A DNA stretch of 64,000 nucleotides from Brachypodius melanocephalos. Taxonomy: Eukaryota; Chordata; Aves; Passeriformes; Pycnonotidae. A program made the translations under genes and the position numbers. The stretch lies in NCBI GenBank assembly GCA_013398615.1, contig VZSR01000028.1, forward strand, positions 5,099,033 to 5,163,032, written 5' to 3'. The notes under the pieces are model-generated. The model saw nothing but the letters and a program-made list of their open reading frames with translations, had not been told where the DNA came from and searched no databases. This document shows positions 41,084 to 53,500 of this stretch, piece by piece. Numbering within the stretch: position 1 is the first letter of the stretch; each line of letters opens with the position of its first letter.

Positions 41084-41304
41084 TCATAGACTGTCAACAA
41101 GTAAAAACAAGATTGTAATTATTAACTCAGAGATATGTTGCTCTTCATAATCAGATATAGATATGATACCCAATTTTATAATTTCATGAAAACGTTCAGG
41201 CAAATTACAGTCTCTTAATAACTCGACGGCAGTTTTATCTTTGATATTATCTCTGTCGCTAGTTAATATTGACATAACATCTTCTTGTAAAAATGGTTGT
41301 CTTT
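41084..41304 (-). CDS. Candidate coding exon, unidentified protein
   Basis: On the minus strand an AG at 41306-41305 opens a frame that runs to a stop at about 41084. The peptide (for example ILTSDRDNIKDKTAVELLRD and CNLPERFHEIIKLGI) has the charged/leucine spacing of amphipathic helices and ordinary globular composition. The DNA keeps CpGs in codons for Asp-Arg, Val-Glu and Glu-Arg (near 41256, 41225 and 41192) although flanking DNA has almost none, which fits retained coding sequence. The exon's downstream end is unclear: the donor-like GGTATC near 41165 is weak and the frame continues about 22 codons beyond it. The acceptor's pyrimidine tract is poor. It could be an exon, a terminal exon, or a fragment of an old retrocopy. 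I could not place the protein in any family. Confidence 0.38.
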
Positions 41305-41309
41305 CTAAT

Positions 41310-44300
41310 CAAATGTAGCACATGGTAGGGAAGGAATGTGTGCTAATGGAGAAGCAGAGCATACTGGAACTTGTTTGAGCAGCACAGCTTTCAAGCAGAA
41401 AAAAATAACAACCCAACAAACCAAATCCACCCACTGGACCCATTATTAGTCTGAAGATATTTGTGGACAAGCATCTGGCCACCTACACACCAGTCATGTT
41501 TTGGCATTTATTTCTGCTGCTGAATAAGTACACTGTTACAATAGAATTTTTTCCCCAAGTTACTGTCATGGCAGGTACTGAGTGTTCCCATATCACTGTG
41601 GCTGGTAGGCAGATGGTGTGAGAAAGCAAGAGAAAGTGGGATGAGAATCCTGCTTAGATGTGAGCTGGGATGCTGCTGAAGGCTAGAGCCAGATTGGGTG
41701 TTTTAAAGGACACCTGGAGTCTTTGAAAGGTTTCAAAACTCACTGTGAGTGTTTTCATCTGAGCTCCAATAACCTGGCCTTTCAGGCAGCTTTGCAAATG
41801 AGCTGTGTCTGCTCATCCTCAGCTTCTAGAGCTGGGTAAAGCTGGACATGCCCAGCACAGCTGTACTGGACAATGCACAGGCTTTCTATCATTATCAAAC
41901 TGGTGGCAATGGCAAAGGATAGCAGTGCTACATCCAGCTGTTGATCATTGACAGATCTCTTTAGCTCTCATTGGTGCTCTACCAAAGCCATGATCCTCAA
42001 CATTGGATGAATTGGGAAGAACAGAAATACGACAAAAAAAACAGTCTCGGAAAAAGCCTGGTGAATTAAATTTACTGGCTTTATTATATCAGATGATGAC
42101 TTAGATTTGTATGACCTGTGAGTGACTAAGAGAAGGTAATTACTATTCCTGCCAGGAAAAATAAAATAAGCATTCAGCAATATTTTTCAGAACCTCACAC
42201 TGAAAGACCCATTGTCTGTCCACCACAAAAAATCTGAATAAATATTGTCCTATTCTGTTCAAAATGAAAGAGAGTAATATGCTGTAATACGTGGAAACAA
42301 CACAGCATTGAGAGAAGGAAAGAAAGAGACAGCAGATGCTGTTTTCCAGACTAAATCTCCTCTAATGCACTCCAGGGACCTCGTTTAATCAAGCATCATT
42401 CTCACACTTCATCACGTATATTATTCAGAAATGATGAAGAATTCTGGGAATAAATTAGTCATTTATTTCAGGATAAATGGTTTTTAAAATTTATTGTTAT
42501 TTAAGCTATTTTGAAAAATTTAGTTTTTCCTTTATTTTTCCCAGAGGCTCCCAGCTCAGTTTAATCAGAAACTTCTATTTGCAGGGTTGATCAGGATCCT
42601 GGCTTTCTTTGTAAAAGTCATTTTTCTGGGACATACCTTCTTCTGTTATTGCGTTCTTTCTGCCTCTGATTATCAGATTTTAAAATGTTACTTTCAGTGC
42701 ACTGTGACTTAGGGGAATAGGTTTAACAATCCTATGATAAAAAATAATTTCTCTTTTTCCCTGGCTGTGTCCATTAAAGTGGCTTAGTGCAAAGAGGACT
42801 CTCCATCAAAATCCTTTCCTTTTTTTCCTCATGTCTCGTTGGCTGCTGTTTTTCCCTGCCCTTTTCCATCATCTGCTGTTTACCTCTAGCACTTCTCTTG
42901 TCAATTTTATAATGATGGTGCAGCTCAACCTGACACTGTCCAGGTAAATATATTCAGCACTTTCTTGAAGAACTTATACAAACTGATATTTCTCCAGGAA
43001 GGATTCTGTCATATTTAATCACTCAGAGTGGTGCCTTATCTCACATGTTGGGGGGCACAACCCAGCTTCTATAAAACATCAGAATGGCTTTCATGGCTAG
43101 ATCGGGTATTTGTAAACGGCAGCTCTCCTGTTCAATTATTTTCGATAGAGGGGTTTAAATTAGGTTAATATAATTTATAAACCCTCCCTGCTTGCTGCTG
43201 TCTGGGTGATAAATTGGACAGCCGTATGATGGGCTGCATTTATCCTGTACAGGGTCTCTGCACTGCACGTTCATCTACCCCTGGGCACTTGAGGCCTTTG
43301 CCAGGAGTTGTGCAGTCAGGAAGGAAAGCACGTGTTCCAAGTGCTAAATGGAGTCAGCTTTACCTTGAAAATGTGAGGGGAAAAGTAATCTTATTACAGA
43401 AAGAACCATCCTTCTGTACCTCTATGCATTTTGTACATATGTGCACATATTTTTTCTTTCAAGTATCAGTGATTTTCTGTTAAAATTGTCTTGCTTTTAC
43501 CAGAAAGGAAAGAAGGCTCTCATTAATGTTTTTCTATTTATTTTTAGTCAAAATTATTGTTTTGAAAGGGAAGAAATACTAACTTTTGTTGGTAAGAAAA
43601 TAGTTTTTATAAATCCATGAATTTCCTGTTAGCATAACAAAACATTCTTCCACAAAATTAGAAAATCTCTACATAGTTTTCAACCAAGTCATGGAATCCT
43701 GATGGAAGTTGAGGTGATGTATTACAAGGGAACCAGTCAAGCAACAGGCATTAAACCTGGGATCTTTCTTCTGGATTACAGCCTACTTTCTTTTAGGGTT
43801 TGTCATCCAAGCATGCAGGTGAATATTGATCTTTCAGTAGTGTGTCCGGGAGATCCCATGGGTCCCTTCCAGGCTGTTAGCCCTGGTACACTCCTGGCAG
43901 AAACAGAGGATCAAGAATGAGGAATTCAGCAATTATTGGCTGTCAGATTTTTCCCAGCACCATTGGAGTGAGATGTGGCTAAAGCAGGCAACTGACCCTG
44001 ACAGCAATTACAAAGTTTGGATGAAAAAAAGTCTTAATATCTTCAATGTCGAGGTGATTTGTGCATATGAATAATAAACAAACTGTCCTGCCCCCATTAC
44101 GTTCTTAGGATGCTTGTCCTCCATTTAATAAGTGGATGAATTGATGGACCAGCAAAAAAATTCAAGAGAGACTCCTGAAAAACAACAAAAATAATTTTAA
44201 AGGAAAAGCCATTATGGAAATCCTTGCAGAACTGTAGAACTATTTGTTTTCAAGTGCTCAACTATTGTATCAACCATGGTCTCCTCCTGGAAGGCCCTAG

Positions 44301-47300
44301 AAGGGTCCAGTTCCATTTCATATATGTTTTCTCTTTTTATCTTTTGATGTCTCTTTTCCCATCCTTTTTTTTTTCTATCCTCTTTTAGGCAGTAGGAAAA
44401 CCTTAGTAAGTCAAACTTCAAACCAAATACAGTGATTTTTGTTAGTTGTTTGCAAGGTTGGTTGAACAGGGACTTTAAAGCAGAATGACAGACTTCACAT
44501 GCCATAGTGCAATGAATCACTTGATGTTCCATTCTTTAAAAATAAAAATGGATCTTCTTTCATGAGTTTTCTCATTATTGTTTCAGAACAGCAGTCTCTG
44601 AAAAGCCCTGAGTGTGAGAAACCAATGGGAGACTGCATCAGAGAGATACAGGAAAACTCAGCCTCACTTTGCAGTTACTCATGTGTGCTGGGCTCTGATT
44701 CATTGCAGTGAACTTCACGAGCAAGAGATTTGTGTAGGTGAAACAGTGTTTTAATGAACTAAGTGATCACATTAAAAGATCACAGTTCAAATTCTCATTA
44801 AACCTACGTTCTATAAGCAAAATGAGAAGGTATTTAACAATATGTGCTGTGATATTGTAAGAGTTCCTTCCAGCTGGAAGTCTAGAATTAGAAAATATTA
44901 ACACCAATTTGTATAGGACACAATGGGGTATTTAATGCCTCTGTACAGCATATTTCTCCAGCAAGTATCTAGTATCTAATGAAAAGCAAAATTTAGGGAG
45001 TCTGAAAGCCTTCTAGCTGCCAGATTTTCATGCCTGAAATCCAAAGTAGAGAGGTGTGAGGTGGCTTTAAGCAGTATCTTTGTGCTTCTCAGTAGAGGGA
45101 TAACCAAATTTACTCTTTCTGGACTCAAGAGATTGAAATTTAATTTTCAAGCAATAATTCAGCTGCTTAGTCATAGTGCATGACTCTAAAGAATTATTCT
45201 CCATTCTTCCTGGGAGACAGTGCCACTGGGAAGGGCAGTTCAAGTATCATGGAATAGGGGAAAAATGCAGGAGGAGACAGTTACACCACCTACTGAACAG
45301 AGAAAGCATCAAACTGCGAGGCACCAGTCTGTTCCAAACAACCCTGCACGTCTGCATTTTAACCATCTTTGTGATGCACACCTTTTATGTTAGGAGCCCA
45401 AACCAAGCAAGTTGTATTTCAGCACTGATCATCAGTTACTATCCAACAATACTCCCTTCAGGTAAATATTTCCTGTCAGACTCAATGGAAATGTTATGTT
45501 AAAAGAGGACATTTCACAGAAATGAAAAATTTCCTCTTGTATATGATTTCCTTATCCATGTTTCTCTCAACAATGCACTTAACAGTTATTCTTATTTTTC
45601 CTGTGTTTGTAGCACTTTTAATTATCAAAATACTTGTATTTCCAAACCTTTTCCTCTCTAAAAGAGACAAATGAATACATTAAGAGCATAAATTCTAAAT
45701 TTAATATAATGAACGTTGCATTAAAGTGAAACTGTTATTAAATAATAACACTTTACAAGTATTTATAGCACCATTCTGGTGAATTATGGGATTTCATAAG
45801 AATAACACCTTGCTATTGTGTACAACAACTATAAAAGGGACAAAAGTAAGCAAAAACTTGAACTTTCACACCTGAACAAAATTAAATCTAAGTCCTTCCT
45901 GTGTTAGCAGGAAAGTCAAACTGCATTTTGTTTTTACTGCACTTTGCCTGATTTAATTTCCACAGAACACACAGAATGAGGCCAGTCCTTTGTTCTTGCC
46001 TATATGGATTTTGATCTTGTGAAATTACAGCCTACAGTTAAGATCAAGAGCGTAGGGCTGAATCATTGATTTGTCTTCCACTAAAAAACACGACCCAGCA
46101 GGGGCAGGATGGGGTGTCATTTGCACCCTTCAGCCCTCCAAACACAGAGTAGTGGCTATGACCACATGCAGCCTTCCCTCAACACTGCCTTGCTTTCTTC
46201 CCTGCCATATTATTCCCATATCATAACATCATGCCTTAGAATGACTTCACTCCTAGTAGAGGAGTGCTTCCTGTGAGGGTAATTCTGTCTCTGTCTGAGA
46301 ACTGAGGCTATTCAGCAGTGGGACTCCTCAGGGAAGAGGTTTGGGGATGAAGTGGGCGAATGAAGAACTGAGAACAGAATTTGTGAAGTCACAAATCTTC
46401 ACTGGCATGAAGTAGTTGAGATCCACCGGCTTCAGGAGGTCACAAGGGACTGCAAACATTTTACAGAAATGAGTGCCTTAGCCCTGACCTCAGCAAGATA
46501 TAAACAGTGATTTATGGCTGAAGGTTTCCATTTTCTAATATTTATTCCTGAGCCATCTATTTGCACTTTTGAGAAGAGAGGGGAATGGGAGAGAAGAATT
46601 AAAACTGCCCATATAGCTAAGTCTGGGGTGAAAAGTTCACTTCATCTTTGGATATTCTGAGTTTCCCTAAGTTCAGAAGAAATAATTTTGAGAGTGAACT
46701 AGTTTATTTTGTCATAGAAAGGAAAAAATATTAGATTGCTCAGGTTTTATACTCTACACCTCACTGTACAAGTACAATATAGCAACACCTGGACTGATAC
46801 AAATCAAGAGCTCTTTATTGTAAATACACCTTTGGCTTCCCTAAAGGCTATTCAAGTTTCCCAGAAATATAAGACAAAAATGTGTTGCAACATAGAAGAA
46901 ATAAAAATGAAAAACAGAGAGTTAATGGTGGTTAGTGTTGGGTAAATTTGAACTGAATGGTCAGTTTAGCAACTCACAGCTTAGGTTCTGCCTAGAGAGT
47001 CAAAAATACAGAACTCAAACACACGGACACATTCCAATGGTGATTGCAAGGCTTAAATTTATTAGAATTTCTGCTTCTGATTTTCACGAGGATCTAGTCA
47101 CCATTTTGCTTCATAAACTAAACAGTTTACAAATATTTTTAAAGTGTTTCAGAAAACAGAGGATAAAGACAACACTATTTGTCCTGGTCAAAGCAGGGAG
47201 AGAGCATGTTGTGGCCATGAGGGTATCATTTACTCAGCATTGTTGCCAAAGTCAAGGCTGAGGATTTCTGATCCAGAGTTTGTCCACTAGAATTTATAAT

Positions 47301-49850
47301 GGAATATCATATATGAGAGAATGCCACAATACATGAATCAGGAATTACATCACACTGAGCCTGTCAAGATATTAGAGTTCTTTGCATTCTGATTTTCATC
47401 TTTAACTTTAATTTCGGAGAATCTTGTGACCAGCAGTGAAGATAAAATTAATGTTTGGCATTTGTGAGAAAATAAAAGGGGCATGATCTCAAAGCAGTTC
47501 CCTTTCTGTGTAAAGATGCTCTTACTTATCACTGCCCACTCAAACATACCCTCATCTACTATATTTAAAATTGTGTGAGGATTTTGTGGGTATCCAAAAG
47601 TACTTTTCTGCTGTTCCCAATGATGTGTCATGCTGAGTATAATTGTTAAATGTAAGAATTATTAACATTATGTATACCTAATGCTCTTTCTCTTAACAGA
47701 TGGTTTATGAATATCTGGGACAACTGAGTAGCCCTAAAATGATTCATACCTCAGCTATCTGAACACATGGCTACCTTTCATCACTTGTGCTGAGTCTAAG
47801 AGAAGATTTAATAACCCAGTTTTGAAAAGAATTTCTGTTCTTTAAACATGCATGTCACCAGCATATTTTTAACAAGGAATGAAAAGCATAAATGCAAACT
47901 GTACATGAGCTTCCAGTGGCCAGTCTGTCTTTCTTTCTTTTAATAGAATTACTTCTAACCTTTGTATATATTGCTTGTCACATCAGTATCATTCATCTGA
48001 TGAAGAATAACATCCTCTCATGAGTCTATGAATCCTGTCAGAATTTCCAAAATGGGAGTCCATCTGTGCCTAGAATTCCCATGCTCCTCTTTTTATTTGC
48101 ATGTACAAAGTGAATTTCTTCCTACTTTCTTCTTCTTGCTTTCTCGTTAATCTTCTCACATTTTCTCATTTTTTAAAAATTTTCTTCTGCTCTTCTATTT
48201 CCTGTTCTCCCCCTCTCCTGTTCTCCTGTCCACTTTAATGGTTCATTCATGCCCTTTCACTCAGAAAATTTGCAATTAGCACAGACCAATAACCTAGTTT
48301 TATTTCCTTTCTTTGAAGAAACCCACACATGTAATTTCATGGATATCTCTAATAATATGGATGTATCTAACAATCTAATTTTGGGAAGCTATTTTTCTCA
48401 GTTTACATTTTAAAGGCTTATCCTAGTATTAGTGCAAGAATAGCAGCCCATAAGTAAGGCACTAAAAGGAAAGTAGTTTAGGCTTAGCTGTAGGTATGAA
48501 AAAAGAAAAAACTGTTGAGATCTGTATGTTTCTAATAGAGATTGCTGCAGATCTCTTATTACAGTGGGTTCTAATGTTTCTCTGGAGAGATCAATTATTT
48601 ACTCTACTTACCTATGTTAATGGTGTGTCAATGTAATTTATGACACCCAAGCACCAAATTGCAGGAAAGTGTGGTAATGCACTGTAAGTTGTCTGAAATT
48701 GCCAAGTGATACCGGAGATATTATCCACATCTCAATTGTAATCCCAGTTCCCTTCTGAGGCATGAATACTCCTGGGAGACTCCAGCCTCATCAGTCAGAT
48801 GGTTCTGGCTATGATCAAGAGTAGCAAATTAGGTTTCTGCAGTCGGTGCTTTTGAAAGATAAAGGAGCAGATCCTTAGCTGTTGCAAATTGTTACACATC
48901 CAGTGATTTCCACAAACCTGTTGTGTGTGATATCATCCTCCTCAAGGCAAATTCTAACCAAGCAGCAAGGACTCATACTAGGAACTGAAAATCCATATTT
49001 AACACAGGACGAAAACTGACATCTGGATGCAACCTTTATCTATCAACCTTCTCTTTATCCAGTATCACCCTTTGTTTGCATTTCGCAAAATTTTTATTTC
49101 AGCATCATTTAGATTGTAAGTGTTTAGGAGATAATCTCATTAGAATCTTGTTTGGCTAGAAAATGTTGTTTTTCTCAGATGGGTCGTTTATTGCTCTTGA
49201 TTTTAGCAGACTTTTCTTTGTACTTTTCCTTGTTGTGGAAATGTCATGTGTTGGATTTTGGCCAGGTTAGTGACAGCAGCAATACTTTGAGTTGGTCATT
49301 CTTCATCCTGCACTATGCTTATACAATCTGTCTGGCTCTGAGTGAACACACACATATCTTTATAAAATGTTACAGTAAACTTAGCATCCGTTGGTGATCA
49401 CAGTGTTGGGGGAGCAAAATCAGTTTCAATAATAACCTTTTCTTTCAGTATAAATATGTTCTTTTTAAGATTTATTCCTGGCAGTAATATTTACATATTT
49501 ACACTTTTTGTAAATGTAGTGCTTAAGAACTTTTGTCAGGGAGAAAGATTTTTCTTGGCAGCAATCCCAGACTTTGCCAAGAAAAAATTATTGCAATTAT
49601 TCATGCAAGTTTTCACAATTTCTTAACATAACTTCTTTCTATTTAATGCATCATATTAGAACAATTCATTCAAATTGATCACAAAGTTCTAACGATTTTG
49701 CAAGGAGCTTATATGAAAATGACATTAAAGTTCCAAGGTTTTCAAAATAAGGGAGAAAAAGAAGTAAAAAATTGCTAGCATAAAAAACCGACCAACTAGT
49801 ACTTGACAGCCAGCTTTGAGGAATTTTATCAAAATGTAAAGCCATAGACA
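41310..49850. other. Mostly unique non-coding sequence
   Basis: An A/C-rich tract lies at 41398-41440; the conserved-element candidate at 43.1 kb is listed separately. Frames at 44212-44532 (minus), 45176-45502 and 46935-47261 (plus) have no recognisable product. A pyrimidine-rich stretch spans about 48115-48240. Confidence 0.55.
43070..43240. promoter_or_regulatory. Candidate conserved non-coding element
   Basis: About 170 bp of high-complexity sequence with four CpGs (GATCGGG, AAACGGC, TTCGATAG, GCCGTATG) in otherwise CpG-poor DNA. It carries TGTAAAC and TTTATAAAC (forkhead-like), CAATTATTTT and ATTAGGTTAATATAATTTAT (homeodomain-like AT cores). No open frame explains the CpG retention. Its texture is that of deeply conserved vertebrate enhancers in gene deserts; this is inference without an alignment. 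Confidence 0.35.
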
Positions 49851-49854
49851 CTGC

Positions 49855-49950
49855 TCTTGTTCCCAGAAAATATTTTTTCCCATTTAACATTTTTCCCCAT
49901 TTTTTCCCACTGGTCTTGTTCCTAGAAAACATTATTTCCCATTTAAAAAT
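49855..49950 (+). repeat. Tandem duplication, period 59 bp
   Basis: TCTTGTTCCCAGAAAATATT...TTTCCCATTTAA at 49855 recurs as TCTTGTTCCTAGAAAACATT...TTTCCCATTTAA at 49914. The second copy is incomplete (about 35 bp), and the linker is itself a TTTTCCCC-type run. Confidence 0.75.
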
Positions 49951-50460
49951 CAGACTTAGAATACTATTTCACTAAAACCCATAACATTTAATTAAAAAAA
50001 AAAACAAAAAAAAAGAAAAGAAAAAGTAGAATATCACAGAATTGAAGACAAGGTCATGGCTTTATATAAAAAGTTTGTCATAGTCCCATTTTTTCCCATT
50101 AGTTTATTAATGAACTTAACTGGTTTACATCTTTAGTGTCCTTAAGTTAAACACCAAAATTGAATTTAACTCGAATATGATTCGATAATTTAAAATGTTC
50201 TTAATTTCCTCCAGTACAAAATACACTTAGGCAAAATATTAATACTGAATTTAAAGTATCCAGCAGCTAGAAAACTCAATTGTCTGTGTTTTAGGCAAGA
50301 AACTCAGTGTGTTGCAGTATCATCATCATGGAACCAAGCAGGTCCAGCAGCTTGAGTAATAAACAATGAGTGGCTCATTGACTCTGGAGAGGTTATAAGA
50401 ATAATCCTTTCAGGAAAAATATTGCACAGATTTTCTGCCACTTGACATCTCAACTCTATT

Positions 50461-50580
50461 ACTATGTTTATGCTATATTAATAATTATAATATTATAAAA
50501 ATATGGTTTATAGAAATATGTTTATATACACAATATAGAAATATGTGTATATACTTATATGTTTATATAAGGCTGCCCTT
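50461..50580. repeat. AT-rich low-complexity tract with 25-bp imperfect repeat
   Basis: Almost only A and T for about 120 bp. TAGAAATATG occurs at 50511 and again at 50536, followed each time by T/G TATATAC-like sequence. It is slippage-prone, with no gene content. Confidence 0.7.
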
Positions 50581-50584
50581 TACC

Positions 50585-53500
50585 ATCAGTTTAAAAAGTT
50601 TCTTTCATTCCTTTAGTATTTCCATTCTCCAACATCATAATGGATAAATTATAAACTATAGCTCCGTGTCTTCATAAACTTTCATGGCCAAAAGGACAGG
50701 AGAAAATTTGGCAACCCAAAACAGCTGTCTCATAATTCACAGCTCTTATTATTCACCAATTCCCAGACAAATTTTAACTAATTAGTTTTGCCTGTTTGTT
50801 TATCCTTAGCACACATGCTTGACACCCCATTTAATTGCTGTGTTTGCCCATATCTCAACACTGTGCTTCAGGAGATTTTCTGCTCTGAAAGGACCTGCCT
50901 GCTTCATCTTCATCCCACTGCAAACACAAGTGTTGGGAAAGATGCTAAAAGCCTGTGCATTGTGCCTGTCTCACCCTGTCAGTCTGCACAAGTGTAATTC
51001 CCAAATGGGAGCTGCATTCCGATTTCCAAGGGTCTAATTACATTGTGTGCCATAAGATGGGTAGACAGTAATTAAAAATTTGTGACAAGAAAAATCACTG
51101 ACGACATACATTTTCAGATCAATGCAGAATATAAGGTGACATGTCCAGATAAATGAAAAATGAAAAGGATCATGGATAATTTGACTGAGATGAAAGTGGC
51201 ATAAGGAAAAAAAAATAAGATTAGCAAAGATGTTGCATGAAAGGAGAGTAAGTAACTATGGCATTCAAATGAAATATCAAAATATTTTATTCTTAATATA
51301 TATTATAAGCTACTGGCATCACAGTAGAGCATAGGGTCACACTTTCTGTTTGAGAGAAAAGGGGATTTCAGCCTGTGGGTGCCAGCACAGCCCCTGGGGA
51401 TGAGCCTGGGACTTGCCCAACTTGCAGCCACTGTGCTACCCCAGCCTGGTGAGCGTGGCAGGGCTGGATCCAGGCGCTGGCACACTCTGACCCATTTCTC
51501 ACCATGTGGACGCTTCTGCAGTGCATCCCCTCCAGCTGCTGTCCCTGGATGAGCTCAGGTACAGCGGGATCAGATCCAGCCACCTCCTCTCTCTCCCCCT
51601 TCCTCCGAGGGAAAAATCTTATTTGCTTGAAATGGATTGGAGGGACAGTCTCTCGCTGTCATGTTTCATAGAGTACATAACAAGCCTGGATCTCTTGTCA
51701 GGAAAATGAAATGAACTTACTGTGTCTGGGTGACCTTCAGGACAATGAATAACTACTTTTTAAGCTCTACATGACATATACCTACTATTGAAGAATAGTG
51801 GTTATTCCATAAAATAAATTTAAAGAAAAAAAGATATTTTGCTCTAATCCTTTTCATTTTGCTCCTCATTTTACTTAGCATTTGGATCATTAGGAACACA
51901 TGTGCCTGTGTATTCCTCTGTCTTTCTCTTTCAATTTTGCCATTCACATTTGTTGTAAAATTGGTGAAATTACAGATTCCAAAGCAGGATTTCTGTTTGT
52001 AGCAATTGAACTGAAATGGAATGTCCACAGTTCACTATTATACAGCAAACATTTATTTTATAGCACGATTTTCTGGAATGTATGTTGTTAAGTTTTTTAA
52101 AATAAGAATATTATATCACCACTAGTACCTTGTGTTGCCAAGAAATTGCTACAATGTTCCTGATGGTAATACTAAAATTAGATTAATCAGACCTGACAGT
52201 GAACTGCAGTACAGGGAATACTACATTAATTTCAACTACTCCTTTGCTTGTCTTTCTAACACACAAAAGGCAAAAAAAGCAAAGTACCCCCGCTAAAAGG
52301 TTTCAAAGAGGGGTGGGGAGGAGAGGCAGCAGAAAACAGGAGAACAATGAAACAATAAAAATTCGATACTAACAGAATCTGTCAACTTTAAAACAATTAA
52401 AAGATTCAGAGTTCGCACAGCCATTGTCTGCCATTTGTACATCAGAAAAGAGGGGAATCAATATTTGTTTCTTGGAGAGTTCCAACCCCAGCATGTGGTA
52501 TTGATATTTTCAACAGTGGAGAAAGACTTTTCACAACAAACCTTTCACTTTTCCGCTATTAGGGAAGGTTTGTGAATTGGCTTGAATATTACCTGGTAAC
52601 ACTGCTCTTGTTTAATGTTTTCTATTGGGGAGTTTAATGTTATTTCTATTGGCATTACCAGTAAAACTTTCTGCACTGCTATTGCTGTTTTAACACAAAT
52701 GAATGCATAAATAAAAAAGCCTGCACCACACAGGTGACAGCTCATGAGAAAATTTGCAACCACAAAGTGCTGCAGCAAAGTCACATCAGCCATGGGTGAC
52801 AGGAGCTGCTTTGTCCCCAACAAAAGCCTGAGCCATTTGCAGGTTGCAGCAGTTTCTGGTGGGCCCTTTTTATAATTTTCTGATCTCATTGCTACCCTGC
52901 AAACCCCAGAGACACATCTGTGGAGGCATGGCCAGTCACGACTTCTAGTTGTTACTGAACCTTGACACAGCTGGGACCTCTCTACTGGCAGATTGTTTTC
53001 TCAGTTTCAGCTCTGAATGGGAGGAATTCATGTGAAAATGAAATGTAACCTGAACTGGTGCTATTGGAAAATATGATCTGTGTTTCTTTGACTCCTGTTT
53101 TCAATGTGTCATATCACCTGATTGCTTTTATACAGCTTCTGCATTATCAGTCAACTAAGTGCTGTGAGGGGAATAATATCTCACCCCTTAGGAGAGGGGG
53201 GAAATAAAAGACTCCTTACTGTGTTTGCAGGAGAAAAAGCAACCAACCTCTGTTAGAGCAGAGGGAATAGGTAAGAGTGTGCTAGAATTAAGCTCCTGCC
53301 TATTATCACTAAACTCCTCCACTTTTCCATAGTAAATGTACAAAAATCAGCAAGAACTTGCATCTGGTTTGTAGATAGGACCTCATGTCCTCTCCAGCAG
53401 GTCTGAGCCCTGCTAATTGCTCTGTGGCTTTCTCATCCTTCCCAAGAGGGTTGTAAATTGGGCTACTGGAAGCCACAGCACAATTCAGGATCTGATAGCA

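Noticed and set aside
44212..44532. 106-codon minus-strand frame with a Lys/Arg-rich centre
   Set aside because: The centre is a poly-A-derived lysine run (TTTTTTTTTT on the plus strand). The C-terminal part is somewhat protein-like but has no border signals, so I did not call it.
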